The notes below the pieces were generated by a model. That model was not told where the DNA came from. It searched no databases and saw nothing but the letters and a program-made list of their open reading frames with translations. Shown here piece by piece: positions 36,701 through 48,542 of a DNA stretch of 64,000 nt; positions within the stretch are counted from its first letter, which is position 1; every line of letters begins with the position of its first letter. A program made the translations under genes and the position numbers. The stretch comes from Phanerodontia chrysosporium (taxonomy: Eukaryota > Basidiomycota > Agaricomycetes > Polyporales > Phanerochaetaceae): NCBI GenBank assembly GCA_001910725.1, contig MJGA01000004.1, positions 1,178,001-1,242,000 of the forward strand, read 5' to 3'.

Positions 36701-39412
36701 GTAGCTGATACCCTGCGATAACTCCTCAGCGCGCTCCTCAAGGTACTTGAGTACTCGTGCCTTCTTGTTCTTCGTCTGAGTAGAGGCGCCGGTACGCACG
36801 AGGGTGGCCGTCGGCGAGCCTGGATCAGAGAACAGCGGTCCTGGATAGGCTGCGGACGACGTCTCGAGCGCAGACTGAGGGATAGCAGTGTGCAGCGGTC
36901 GTATGTGGACTGTCGACGACGCTCTCGAAGACATCGCGACATCGAACCCGGTGCTCAACGCCGAGGATCCATGGAAGCATGTCACAAACTTGCCCCCGAA
37001 ACCGAAGCTGATGACTGGCACCCGAACCGATGTACGACCTAGGGGATCGTTCGTACCGAGCAACGAGGGGGAGGGCGCATACGCTGCATGTGTTGGCGCA
37101 CTCAGATTGACGACCTGGGCAGCCCGGTCGAGGTTACGCTCGACATGCTATCACTGTAACCCCGGAAGGCGGAGAAGCTGTTGTAGGACGAGCTTTCCAC
37201 AGAAGCCTGACGAGGCCGTGTCGGGGCGTATGGGTCCTCGGGCTGCTCACACCATGCGAGAAGGCCGAGCCATTGGTGCTTGACCGACTGCGGATGGTCG
37301 ATGATGCTGGCGCGTAAGGATCGCGTGTCGAGTGATCCTGACTTTGGGAGCCTACAGACCGTATCGAGAATGTTGACGGCGATCCGGTCCTTTGGACGTT
37401 GCTCGCAGAAGGAGCGTACGGGTCGTACACAGCTGCGCTATGCACGTCCTTGGCTGGCTGCCGGGGCGGAGGCGGTGCATAGGGACTTGCTGTAACGGGG
37501 CCACGATCCTGGTCCATGCTATACCTCTGCGAGCTAGACCAGGAGCGGATAGACGCATTACCGGGCGACTTTGTCCGTTCTGCGGGTGTCTGGGCGCGAG
37601 ATCCCGGCTGCTGTACAGTGGCCTTGCTCGGATTATATGGATCGTAGGGCTGAGAGGCAGGTACGGAGGGCTGTGCAACGGGCGGCGACTTCATCCTTGG
37701 AGGACTAGAGGCCACCGAGGCGTGTTGCGGTGCGTTGAACTCTTCATTCAGAGACGCTTCTACAGCCGGGGCAGTGGTCTCGAATGCATGCGCTTCCGGG
37801 TCTTCGCTTTCATCAACTTGACTCTCAGCCAGAGCCTCAGCGGGCTCTTCTTGCACTGGCTGCAGCGCTTCCACGGGCTCAGTCGAGTGAGTGAACTCCG
37901 CTGCCCGCTGATTGCCTTCGTCCCAGAAGTCTTCTCCATCAAACGCTCCACCTTCAGGGTCATAGCCATCGTGCGACGCCTCTGGCTCAGAAGATGCGGA
38001 GACATGAGCCTGCTCCTGCGGTTGAGGTTGTTGTTCAGCAGGAGGCTGATGGGTGGGCTGGTACGAAGACACTGCAGCACTTGGCGGTGGAGGCGGTGGA
38101 GGATTCCCAGCCCGTGTGTCGGTCGGTGGCTCTACTGGGTGAGCGCCGTAACCGTTGGGCTGGTGTACATGGTCTATATGCCGTGTTTGTTGCGGGACAG
38201 AAGGCGCCCTGGGAGGAGGCGAGAGCACTGACGGGTTCCGCGGAGGCGCAGACGGGGGTGGAGCAGCTCGAGGCGGTGGAGGAGTGCTCCGATGCACGGC
38301 AGCCATAGGGGAGCGAACCGGGGGAGGCGCATAGTCGCTCACAGCCGATCCGGTACGGGGTGGAGGCGGTGGCAGGGAGGGCGTCCGAGGCGGCGGTGGC
38401 AGCGCCGTGGGTGGTGCACGTGCGGCAGGCGGACTCGTGGGCAAAGCGTACGGTACTTGCGCGGGCGACCCGCTCCACACAGGCGCAGGCGTGCGTCGCG
38501 GGGCAGGTTTCGGGGGTGGCAGAGGAGGGTCGTATGCGTTCAGCGTTTTCGGCCTATATGCTTCAGCTGCTGTAGGAGACCGTACAGTCTGCGTGGGTTC
38601 CGCTGGAGGTACCAGGAGGCTGGTCGTAGCCGGGGGCGGAATGTACGCGTACGATGGCTGCTCTAGTGCTACCGGCACAGCGTATGGGCTTTGCTGAGGA
38701 ACAGGTTGGGGTGGCATGTACGAATCGTACGCCGATTGCACCGGTGCTGCTGCATTAGTGGTGTTCTTTGGCTTGTACGGGTCGTAAGCAGAAGGTGCTG
38801 GCGCGCTTGCCGTCGTGGAGTTATAAGCATGAGTGTCATGGGAAGCCGGAGCGTAAGGGGCATAGGACGCCGTGGTCGCCGGAGCGGCTGGTGCATAGGC
38901 ATTTGTCGTAGCATAGGACGTATGTTGATATGAGGGACTCTGCGAGTACCCGCCGTACGAGCCATTCACTGACGGGACATGGGTAAGTGGACGAAACGCG
39001 TTCATGCAACGATGACGTTACCCGGAGGATTATACTGCTGGGGTTCATATCCTGCCCACTGACCCTGCTGAGAAGAGTAGCCCTGCTGCGAATACGTGTT
39101 GTCGTGCGCCGAGGTATACTGTGCGGGGTCCGAATAACCAGAGGAATACTGCGTCTCGTGCGCGCTCCAAACGTTCTCCGTGCCCGCGAAGTCGTCGGAC
39201 GTCTGGTGCTGGGCTTCGGGTTCCGGCTGGAATGCGAGGTCATCGCCCGTCGCGGAGCCAAACAGGTCGGTCGCGGACTGAACGTCGTGTCCGCCAAAGG
39301 GATCATGGCCGGCTGGCTGCTCTGTCTCGGCACTGAGAGGGCCCAGGGAGAAAGGGTCAGCGGCCGTATCTTCTGCACCGAAGAGTGCTGAGGCCTCTCC
39401 AGCTGTTGTCAT
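33770..39412 (-). CDS. SEC16: SEC16, COPII coat assembly scaffold
   Basis: Large peripheral protein that organises ER exit sites and binds COPII subunits; about 1,750 aa. It starts [22 protein letters not shown] long disordered Pro/Ser/Ala region follows with repeated DPYxP motifs (plus-strand 37200-38990). The conserved central domain begins near [27 protein letters not shown] and continues with an alpha-helical part ([59 protein letters not shown]). The C-terminal Sec23-binding part has [21 protein letters not shown] and the terminal [13 protein letters not shown]. In the DPYxP region, near 37115-37250, either two single-base breaks occur or a 136-nt GTGAGC...CCCAG intron is used. The family call is firm; exon details in the repeat region are not. 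Confidence 0.94.
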
Positions 39413-39930
39413 GTTGACGACCCTCGAAGAGGCGGCAGTGCACCTGGCAGCAAGACAGAGGGAGATGGAGAGAGAGCCGAGGGGAAGCGTGAACACGTAT
39501 AACGCAGAAGCCGCCGAGGCAATAGCACGACACAGAGCGCTCGCGTCGAAACGTAAGCGCTGTTAGACCGGGAGCTTACTCGGAGGTTTGTCCGCATACA
39601 AAGAGAAGCTTACTTCCGACTCAAGGTGAGATTATAAGATAACGCGAGGACCCTGAATTGAAGCCAACAGACGGACTAAACATCCTAGGTATGATAATAA
39701 TGCTAGTGATAGCGACGTGAACAACGAGTGGGCGAGTATCGACAATGTCCGGCGGTGAGTCGTATCCAACAGAGAGAGAGAACGAATGGAGGGGAGCAAA
39801 TTATGGGAAGATGCTATGAGATTGATGGAAATTGCATGCAGTCGTAATGTAGAGTTCGTGCGTGGTGTGTGGAAACAGCGAAGAGATTACCGTGACAAGT
39901 CCGAATCCTGAACTAGAGCGACAGAGTAGA
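39413..39930. promoter_or_regulatory. SEC16 promoter and PUF 3' flank
   Basis: About 520 bp with GA-rich tracts (for example gagagagag near 39770) but no TATA box or gene I can support. Confidence 0.45.
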
Positions 39931-42900
39931 CTAGTTGGGAGAGGAAGGAGTAATAACCGAGTCTGTGGCAGCTGGCGCGCCCGTCGTCTCAGCTGGGGCT
40001 GGCGTCCGCTCGCGGGTTGCCGTTGGAGTACATTTCTGAATTAAACGTTCGACTGCAAACAGTCAGCATCTTTCACACGAGACATTGCCTATACTGGCAC
40101 TTACTAGCTACGAGATGCCTTCCGTGGTGAGAGAACTTGCGCATATTCTGGAGCTGGGTTTCACCAGATCAACGAGCGCCTCCTTCTGGTCTTGGTCTGC
40201 GACCGTGAGCGCACGCTGCAAAACGTAGTCTGCGCGCAGAAGAGTCAGCTCCGGTGTGAACAAAAGTCAAGAGCATGGGGCACGTACTCGCAAACTGATC
40301 CTTCATCATAGACACGACCGGGCTGGACCCGTCTGGTCTCAGGGCCATGATCTCGTCGATGAGCGCCCGCCGGCTGCTGGGCTCAGCCGTGACGAGGGCC
40401 TTTTCGACCACGTTTGACGCGAACTTGTGCCGAGACATGTGCAGCATCTGACCCTGGAGTTTGCAGACGATAATCGCCCGGTCCTGCGGCTGGCCGTGCT
40501 CGAGGACGAATTGAATGACGTAGTTCTAGAGATTAACCTTTCAGTCAATGTGCATGCAGGATTCGTGGAAATACACATACCCCGAACTGGTCCTGCATGA
40601 GCTGCAGGGCGTGTTCCTGGAGCTCCATGAGCAGAGCACGCGTCTGATGGTCGGGCAGGTTCTCGAAACACCGTTGCAAGACGCGGCAGCCGTAAGGATG
40701 AGTAGCCAGGTCGCAGACATATCCTTGGAAAGAAGTGACGAAGGTCAAGCGTTCTGGTGGTACGCTCTCGATTAGCCGTTGGATAACCTAGAATGTACTG
40801 TGAGCAACCGTCGGACGATGTATACGTTGCATAACGCACATGATTGCCGTTGGCATCCTTCACACAGCGTAGGACGTTATCGGCCAGTTCAGCGACGAAC
40901 ACGCTCTGCTGCTCGGGAGACACATGCTCGATGGCCTAAAAGTCACCGGTAAGTATCGCTCGAGACAAAATAACATGATTAGTTCTACCTTTTGAACAAC
41001 GCGACAACCGTACATCTGCAGCGATAGCGGCAAGACGTGGCCCTCCATGGCTTTCGCAAGCAAGTTCTTCTGGAGCTCATTGCCGTGCTCAAAGAACTTT
41101 TGGATGACCTAGAAGCAAGGCGAGTTAGCAGCCGATCCACGACATTAAACTTCGCGGAGATCGATTGACTCACATAGTTGCCGAAAACGTCCTGAATGAG
41201 CTTGAGCGCGTTCTGAGGCATGATCTCGTCGAAGATAATCTGCTTCTCCTCCTCGTCTGCCGTCTCGATTTTCTGCTGAATAAACCGTGAGCCGTGCTGG
41301 TCTGTGCTAAACTCCACCACGTGTCCGTAGATGTCCTAGTTCGCGAGACAATCAGCTACACGCGCCGCACGCCGGAGATTAAGTCACAGACCTTGAGCGC
41401 CCATTTGCGGTCCTTAGCGTTGCGGAACTCCTCCAAGAGAGGGCTGCGGAAGCCCGCGTTGAGGTCCTCGTGCCGACGTCCTCTGCCCAGATGAGGCGAG
41501 GGCATCTGCATGCCGGGGTACATGCTGTGGCCGTGGAGGGTCATCGGAGTAGTGCCGGCATGGTAGCTCTGGGGGCGAGCAGTAGTGCCAGATCGCGGGG
41601 ACGAATACATCAGCGGAGATGTCTGGTACGGAGCCTAGCTCATCCGGTCAGACGTCGGATCGGATGAAGGGAATTGTCTGACCCACCTGCATGCTGCGCC
41701 TCTTGTGGTGCCCGTTGCCCGCAGGCGTGGCCGTCGGCGGAGGCGCATGGTACATCATTGGCTGCGGAGGGTAGTAGTATTGAGAAGGAACACGGCCAGA
41801 AGCACCATAATCATAGAAGGAAGCAGACTGGGGGCTACGCATATCCGGAGGGGGGTGCGGCTGAATCGCTTGCGCGGGAATTCCAGGATATAAGGAGGGA
41901 CTGGCGGTACTTATTGCTGGTGAGCCATACATGGGGTCAGAAGTTGCGTAGGCATCGAAAGGGTACGCGGAAGGATTGTTATAGTACGCAGAGTAGTCGG
42001 GCTGGGGAAACGCTGGGAAGGGTGAACGCTGAGGCTGTGTAAGGGGAGCAGGGCGACTTGTCTGCCTCGAGGCGTGCGAGTCAGACAGAGAGGAAGCTGG
42101 CGCTGTCGTAGCAGGATGCTGCGAGAGCCCGTGCTCGTGCTCGACGGCCATGCCTCTCATGGCAACAGACAGATCACCTTCCACGACAGAAGAGACCGAG
42201 TCGTACGCTCCTGCGGGAGGGAGAACAGACTGCTGAGACGAGAACGGAGACGTAGCATTGAACGAGTGTCCAGTCGGTGACGTGGAGATGCGAGACTGTG
42301 TCAATATAAGCTCAGCACCGCCATAACCGAACTTCAGAGGCGAATAGTTTGTCACCTGCGGGAAGGCCGTCGCAGAGTGATCGAGTGTCGTCCCGTGCGT
42401 GCTCGTGTGCCGCTGCCGAGGGCCGCGCAAATTGACAGCCGTCCCAGGATCCTGTGATTGTGGTCAGCCTAAGCGAATCATGGAGAGCACCGGATGGATG
42501 GGTCCCCACCATGCGCTGGGCGCTTTCTTCCCAGTTGGTGGCTGCGCCACGGCCGGTGTTCCAGGTGCTGTCTCGCAAGCCCAAATGCGCCGACTGTATC
42601 GACTCTGACGCACTGGGTGCTGTATTACGAGTCGAAGGAGCTGTAGAACCCCATGCCTGAGGCAGCGGAAAAGGGGTCAGTCTGTGTCATGCGCAGTGCC
42701 CGGTCTCTGCCCACCTGCCACCCTGAGTTGGAGGTCTTGGAGGTGTTGGCGGAACTCATTCCGACACCGAACAGATGGCCTGCTGGTGTGAGGTTCCTGT
42801 GGGAGTGTGTCTTGACAGACGGACATATTGGCATGGTTCAGAACAATGGACCGGGAAGAGCGGAGACGTACGTTGCCAGGGGAGGCGAGCGGCGAGTGGT

Positions 42901-42952
42901 TTGCTGAGCGCGAGGATGACGTTCCGGAGGGTTTTCTATTAGTGGACGCCAT
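39931..42952 (-). CDS. Pumilio/PUF-family RNA-binding protein, single-base frame break near the C-terminus
   Basis: Cytoplasmic translational repressor that binds UGUA-type elements in 3' UTRs. The N-terminal half is disordered ([21 protein letters not shown]; Ser/Thr/Pro- and Tyr-rich). The C-terminal half holds PUF repeats, each with a short base-reading helix: [62 protein letters not shown] and [12 protein letters not shown]. Most repeats end at an intron, a regular exon-repeat match. Near 40156-40158 the frame slips between LVDLVKP and [17 protein letters not shown], where one G/C seems missing from a GGG run. The end is [15 protein letters not shown]...PSSPN. The first intron junction is uncertain: the usable acceptor is a weak CAAG. 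Which PUF (Puf3, Puf5 and so on) cannot be told. Confidence 0.9.
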
Positions 42953-43758
42953 GAGCTAGCGTTGGCTCAGCTGGGGTCGGGCGCAGATTAAAGCAGGAAC
43001 GTACCGGACGGCTTCGAGCGTCGTCAATTATAGTGTGGGGTATTGGACCGTGATGATAGAAGGCTGTGAGACGTCTAGGGAGTATTATAAGCTTGAAATT
43101 GAGTTAGTACAGCGCTCGGAGGAGGGTGAACGGAGAGAAAGGAAATAAGAAGGAAGAGGCAAAAGTCGGGATGGACCTCGAGGAGTCTTGTACGTCAAGT
43201 GGCATGCAGCGTGTTGCAAGGCGGCCGGGTGCGTGGCGTGCAGACGACTCACAAATTAGTAGCTACGGGATCGGCACTGTTGGGGTCCGCCTGCAGCACG
43301 CTCGACGGAGGTCGCGCAGGAGAGAGGAAGGGAGGAACAGGCGGGTGCCGCCCAAATTGAGGACGTGCAGAGCTCGCGCGTCGGGCGCCCGAGGGCCGAA
43401 AAATGGGCGGGAAATAAGGGAAATAATCGAGACGGGGATGGTGATGAAACCGAATTGGGTCCGCGTCGCTTTCGTTCGTTGCCACGTGTCACGACCTCCG
43501 TCGCTGCGAACGCCCAGTTTGGGCAAGATCCGCGTCTTCCAGAACCCCCGTCCTTGCCATTTCAGGCTAATATCGACGCGACCCCGTCCCTCGGGTCCGC
43601 CGCGATCACGGCAGTCGCCCGGCCGACCCGCCGCAAAATATCATTTCCTCCGCCTCCGCTCGCGGATCCTTTTTCGCAGGCGCCAAGCCACAGGGCCCAC
43701 TCGGCAGGCAACCACAGCGTGCGATTAAACAACAAAAGACAACAGTACTCTATCCTAT
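42953..43758. promoter_or_regulatory. PUF promoter and kinesin-1 3' flank
   Basis: About 800 bp between the PUF start and the kinesin-1 stop. A plus-strand open frame of 200 codons occurs at 43126-43728, but its composition (Arg/Pro-rich, mirrored by open frames on the other strand) is that of chance GC-rich sequence. I annotate no gene. Confidence 0.45.
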
Positions 43759-46700
43759 CTACCGCGACGAGTTGAAGAACCACGACGCCCGCTTCGCTGC
43801 AAAAGCCGTCAGCCACACACCCCGGACGAGCACACTTCAACTTACATCCAGAGGAGCTGCAAAATAGCCCTCGTCAGCACGCCGCCATCCCCGAAGTCCG
43901 ATGCACCGCTTACCTCTCATCGTTCTGCACGCGGCCCAGCGGGCTCGCACCGCTCGCACCGACAGACGGGCTCGTCGACGACGCGTTCGTCGACGCACCA
44001 CCCCCGCCACCGCGCAGCGGCTTGGCAATACGCCCAAAGCTCAGAGGCGACGAAATCGCCGCCTTCTGCGCCCGCGCCTGATCCAGGCGCTCCTTCACCT
44101 GCTGCAGCTGCGCCTCAAACTTCTGGTTCTGCAGCGCCAGCCGGCGGTCCGCGTCCTGCAGCAGCGCCTCAAGGTTCTGGATCCGCTCGTTACGCGCCAG
44201 CAGCTTCCGCTCGGCGATACCTGCCTCCTTCTTGAGCGCCGAGTTCTGGTCCACCAGCTACGGAACATGTCAGGTCACCGAGCGTCATCACCTGACGCAA
44301 AGGGTCAAGACTTGCCTGCTTCTGCACAAGCGTGAGCTGCTCCAGGTTGCGCTCCAAGAACGCCATCTTCTTCTGTTGAGCCTTGCTGTTGCTGTTACGG
44401 ATGACGTTGTTGTACTGCTCCTTGATCTCGTCCAGCTGGATCTCGAGCTCGACAACCTGTCCGGCGACCGTGAGCACCCGCGACGGCGTATTCAAGCGGA
44501 GCGCGCAGCGTACCTTCTCGCAGCGGTTCTGCAGATCACGCATGAGCGACTTCTTGACGCCATCAAACTCCGCCAATTGAACGCTAATCGCCTTGCGTGT
44601 CCGCTCAAGATCCTGGGCGGACTCGGCCAGGTTCTTGCCGCCTTCAATGCCCGCGGAGGTTGTAGCGAAGGCGCGCTGGGAAAAAACGCGTTGTGCGCGC
44701 ATCAGCTGAGGAATGGAGAGAGATTGAGTTTTAGACTAACCTTGAGCTCCTCGTTGACGCTCTTCAGGCTGTCAATGGTAGCATTCAGGCTTCTGATCTC
44801 ATTGCTACGGAGTTCCAGCTGCTGCTTGAGATCCTGCACCTCGCTGAGATGCGCATCACGCTTCGCAGCGTATTGAGCCTCGAGCTTGTTCTATGGGCAA
44901 GATCAGATCAGATCGACATCGAACGAAGGCATCGCTGACCTTCAGCTCCGCCATGGACTCAGCGACATCGACGTTGCTAACTTCCTCGTCCTGAATCGTC
45001 TTCTCTGTTTTCCGGAGCGCGGTAATGAGAACTCGGCATCTAGAGATAGGCGAGTACGCACCAAGAAGCTCCTCGTACTCAGCCTCGAGGGTGGCGATAC
45101 GAGACTCAAGCTCGTCACGGCGGCGAGCGTGCATCTCATTCTCCTCCTGGGTCTGGCGGAGCCGGTCGACAGTGTCGCGGAGAAGCGCTTGGCCCTCAGA
45201 GAGCTGCCTGCGGACGGCGACAATATCGTCATGCGACAAAGAAGAGACAGCACTGTCATCGTCGATGACATCGAGCTTAGCCAAGATCTGACGAAGCTGC
45301 TCGTCCTTCTCAGAGAAGGTGCCTTGCTGCACGGGGACGATATAATCAGCATCTCGACAGTGGATATCTACGAGTGACACTAACCGCGTCGAATTTGGCC
45401 ATCATCAAAGCCATCTTCTCCTGCTTCCGCTTCTCCTTGTCCTCGGCAGAGGCATCTTTCTGAGCAGCCTTTAGTTCAGCGATTGTCTTCTTGAGCTCTT
45501 CAAGCTCGTTCTTAGCATCCTGGTTCTGTTCCTTGAGGATGTCAATAGTTATGATGCTCTCCTTGTTGTCGTAGTCGAGTCTCTCCACTTGCAGGCGGAG
45601 CTCGTTGAGCTGACCGACATCGACTTGTTCTCCTATAGTAGAGTGTGGGGGGTCAGTCATCATATCTGAATGTCGAACAGCTGCATACCTTGGAGAGAGA
45701 AGCCTCCTGCTCCTTCAAGAACGCGAGCTCCTCACGAAGTTCTTCGACAAGCTTCTTCGCAGCTGCGAGAGCAGACTCCTTCTCCGCGAGCTGGTCGCTG
45801 AGCTCGTTCTCGCGCTTCAAGAATTCCTCTCGCTCGTCCTTGTCCAGACCAACGACTGTCGGCGTCTGCGGCCGGCTGTCAATTTCTGAACGGAGGCCCT
45901 CCAGCGCAGGGTTGACCGGGGTCATGCTCCTCGTAGACGAGGGTGTTGGCGACGTAGGCGCCTTCTTGGGAGCAACTGCGCCTGCCTTGTCGGACGTGGC
46001 CCATTCGGACTGCTCGACCTGACCGCCAGAACGCCAGATAGCAAGCTCTGCCTCGAGAGCAGCGATGTATTGTTGGTATTTCGTGTTCGCAGCCTGAGCT
46101 TTGGCCAGCAAGCCTTTGAGCTCGAGAGGAGATAGCTCTGCGTTAACGCGAGCGCTGTTCTTGATGGACTTCGCGCGAATACCGAAACGCAGGGTTGAGA
46201 GGGTCTCGGACTCGTTGTACGACGAGGGCGAGCAATTGATGATGAGTGTTGTCCGTGAATTACCACCGAGCGACTCTTGGAGAATACGTGTAAGTTTGGA
46301 ATCACGATACGGGACATGCTTTGCCTGTCCTCGTCTCGAACCGTCAGTCACGTTCAGCGTATATGGTGACAAAGCCTGACCTTCCCGTCGGTGAGCGCAT
46401 TGATGACCATTCCAAGAGCGGAAAGAGACTTGTTGATCTTCTTGGCCTCCTCAAGAGTCTGACCAGAAGCACCAGTCTTCCCGACTTTCTCGGAACCAGC
46501 TAAGTCGACCAGGTAGAGATTACCAGTCTTCTGTGCACCTGTCTCAGTGTTCTTCTGGTTGATGGTGATAAGGAAAATGGAATGTGACCGCGATGACTCG
46601 GCATTCATGTCTAATTGGCGTCATCAGAGTCTCATTCCACCTCGCAGACTTGAAACTCACTCGTTGAGGATACGACACGCGCAGCGCCACCCTGACGCAT

Positions 46701-47552
46701 AATCTCATAGACTTCTCTTGCGCTGCTGACATAGTAATCCGACAAGTTCTTCACGTATACACCCCGCGACTTCTCTTCGTGCACCTGCAGGTTATCGTTC
46801 TGCGCTGTGATACAATGTGTTTATGTTGGAGATGTGGTGTAATTGAGGAGACGTACGTGCAAGCAAGTCTCGGATACGTTCGAGGTAGATCTCCATGTAA
46901 GACACCTTGACGAGATACTCTAGATGCGCGTCGGACTCTACGATAGACTGAAAGATTTGTTCTGTTATCCGCGGTATAAGACCCTTGAGCTCTGGCGAGT
47001 CTATATCGGCACCCTATGACAAGTTAGGACGCGATCCTGCGCAGACGCGGTTGCAACTCACCATCATCGTGAAAGTCTTGCCACTTCCTGTTTGTCCATA
47101 TGCAAAGATTGTTCCATTATATCCATCCAAAACATCTGGAGCGCATATAAGCCCGTGTTGAACGCGATACGGCTGTTGAAGACATACCCTTCACGATACT
47201 GAAGGCACGGCGTCAGTGCCGGACGCACGGAAGCATAATGACGGACCTACTCTTTCACACCATAATCGAACACTTCGTGCTGTTTCGTCCCTGGTGGAAA
47301 GACGCGGTCGAACGTGAAACCATCTTTCTCCGGCCCAGCCATAAGCTGGGCGGACTTCATGTGCACTGTCCGTAGGTTCTCATCGAACTCGACTACAATC
47401 TCTCCACCTTCTCGTTGTTCTATTGCGTTTGGCGGTCGAAAACTTCATGACCATGGTGAGTTAGCGAGGTTCAGCTTGTACAGCGAAGCAGAATCATCGG
47501 CAAAACAGAACACGCACCGACATACTACCTTGATGTTCGTGGATGAAGCCAT
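43759..47552 (-). CDS. Conventional kinesin (kinesin-1) heavy chain
   Basis: Plus-end-directed microtubule motor for vesicle and nuclear transport in hyphae. The motor domain starts [25 protein letters not shown]. It has the P-loop [11 protein letters not shown], switch I in [11 protein letters not shown], switch [11 protein letters not shown] and the neck-linker region [12 protein letters not shown] long coiled coil follows with Glu/Leu heptads ([21 protein letters not shown]). The tail carries the auto-inhibitory motif GRIAKPLR, then a Ser/Gly-rich stretch. The C-terminus [11 protein letters not shown] is the one seen in fungal kinesin-1 and is only reached through an 11-nt microexon (43846-43856). 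The final codon count joins exactly. About a dozen short introns are present and no frame break was noticed. Family call secure. Confidence 0.95.
43846..43856 (-). other. 11-nt microexon in kinesin-1
   Basis: Exon CTCCTCTGGAT is flanked by a 57-nt intron (43857-43913) and a 49-nt intron (43797-43845), both GTAAG...TTTTGCAG. It links QNDE to the conserved fungal tail KRASWFFN in the right frame. Neither skipping it nor retaining an intron gives that tail. Confidence 0.85.
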
Positions 47553-47964
47553 CGTTACACGTCAAGTGCCGCGAGACAAGCAGCAGGACGGTCCAAAGGA
47601 CGGATGCCCTGTGCAGGACAGGGAAACGAGGGTGATGAACGCCTAGCGGTGGAGCGTCGTGTAAGTTATAAGGAGAGGTGTCTTGACCGGACAGGCGGTG
47701 TGTGGTATAGTGCTGGTCAAAAGTGGCCTGCCAACGCGCGGCTGTTGCCACGCGTCTGTCACTTGCCCTCAAGTTGTTCGTAAGCGGGCAGAGACAAGAT
47801 CATCTGGGGGATAATGTGATTGCAGGGAGCGTAGACCAAGTTGGTATGTATACATCGACAATTAGACAGAGAATATAGAACGTCCGGAAGTGTTACACTA
47901 TGCGTAATGATACAAGGCCGTCTATGCACGGGTGGGCGCAAGTCTTGCGACGTGAACGATGTAT
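47553..47964. promoter_or_regulatory. Kinesin-1 promoter and ELF1 3' flank
   Basis: About 410 bp without a supported gene. Short AT-rich tracts occur near 47840-47900; no clear TATA box was found for kinesin-1. Confidence 0.45.
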
Positions 47965-48399
47965 TTATTCTTCATCGCTGCCAAAGGTTCCAGCGCCAGC
48001 GCGGCGACTGGACGATCCGCCGGTAGTCTTAGATGCTGCAGCCTGCCTTTCGGCAGCGTCTGCTGCATCGATCCATTCAGAGTAAATATCAATTGGTTCG
48101 GTCAAGTCTAGAGGGAAGCAGAAGATGTAGATGTAGGCCCGATAGAATCGAAGAAACATACGTACGATTGACCTTGCTCTGGAATCGCTGATCGCACACT
48201 TTGCAGAACAGCTGGGCAATTCCCTCCTTTCTGTCCATACGAACGCTCACAGATTGATTATGGTGACAGAACAGGCATGTGAACGTTGACTCTGTAGCAA
48301 CATAAGTGGCGTGCTGCACGACATGACTGTTTACACACCTAGAGGTTCACGCCTGCGAGGCCCTGCAGGCTTGCGAGAGGACTTTTTACGTTTGCCCAT
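47965..48399 (-). CDS. ELF1: Transcription elongation factor ELF1 (ELOF1)
   Basis: Small zinc-finger factor that travels with RNA polymerase II and helps transcription through chromatin and DNA repair. The very basic start MGKRKKSSRKPAGPRRREPL is the family's N-terminal tail. The zinc ribbon is FTCLFCHHNQSVSVRMDRKEGIAQLFCKVCDQRFQ, seen here as two CxxC pairs (CLFC and CKVC). Then come LTEPIDIYSEWIDAADAAE and a short acidic tail ending FGSDEE. Two short introns. Total about 115 aa, slightly longer than the human protein because of the C-terminal tail. It shares a 143-bp promoter with kinesin-5 on the other strand. Confidence 0.95.
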
Positions 48400-48542
48400 G
48401 GAGGAGTAAACGAGGACTGAGGCGCTTAGCTGAGTGAGGACGCAAAGGCCAAATGCGGGCATGCTTCCCACGCCATCACGTGGTAGGACGCGTCGGGTGG
48501 ACGAACCGCGTTTGAGCAGCGAGGACAAACCCGTCATCTGCG
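48400..48542. promoter_or_regulatory. 143-bp bidirectional promoter of ELF1 and kinesin-5, with an ACGCGT box
   Basis: Two divergent start codons are only 143 bp apart. An MluI cell-cycle-box-like hexamer ACGCGT lies at 48488-48493, 50 bp from the kinesin-5 ATG. Confidence 0.6.

Noticed and set aside
43126..43728. 200-codon plus-strand open frame upstream of PUF
   Set aside because: Arg/Pro-rich composition, several overlapping open frames on the other strand and no splice joins or family motif; typical of GC-rich non-coding sequence.
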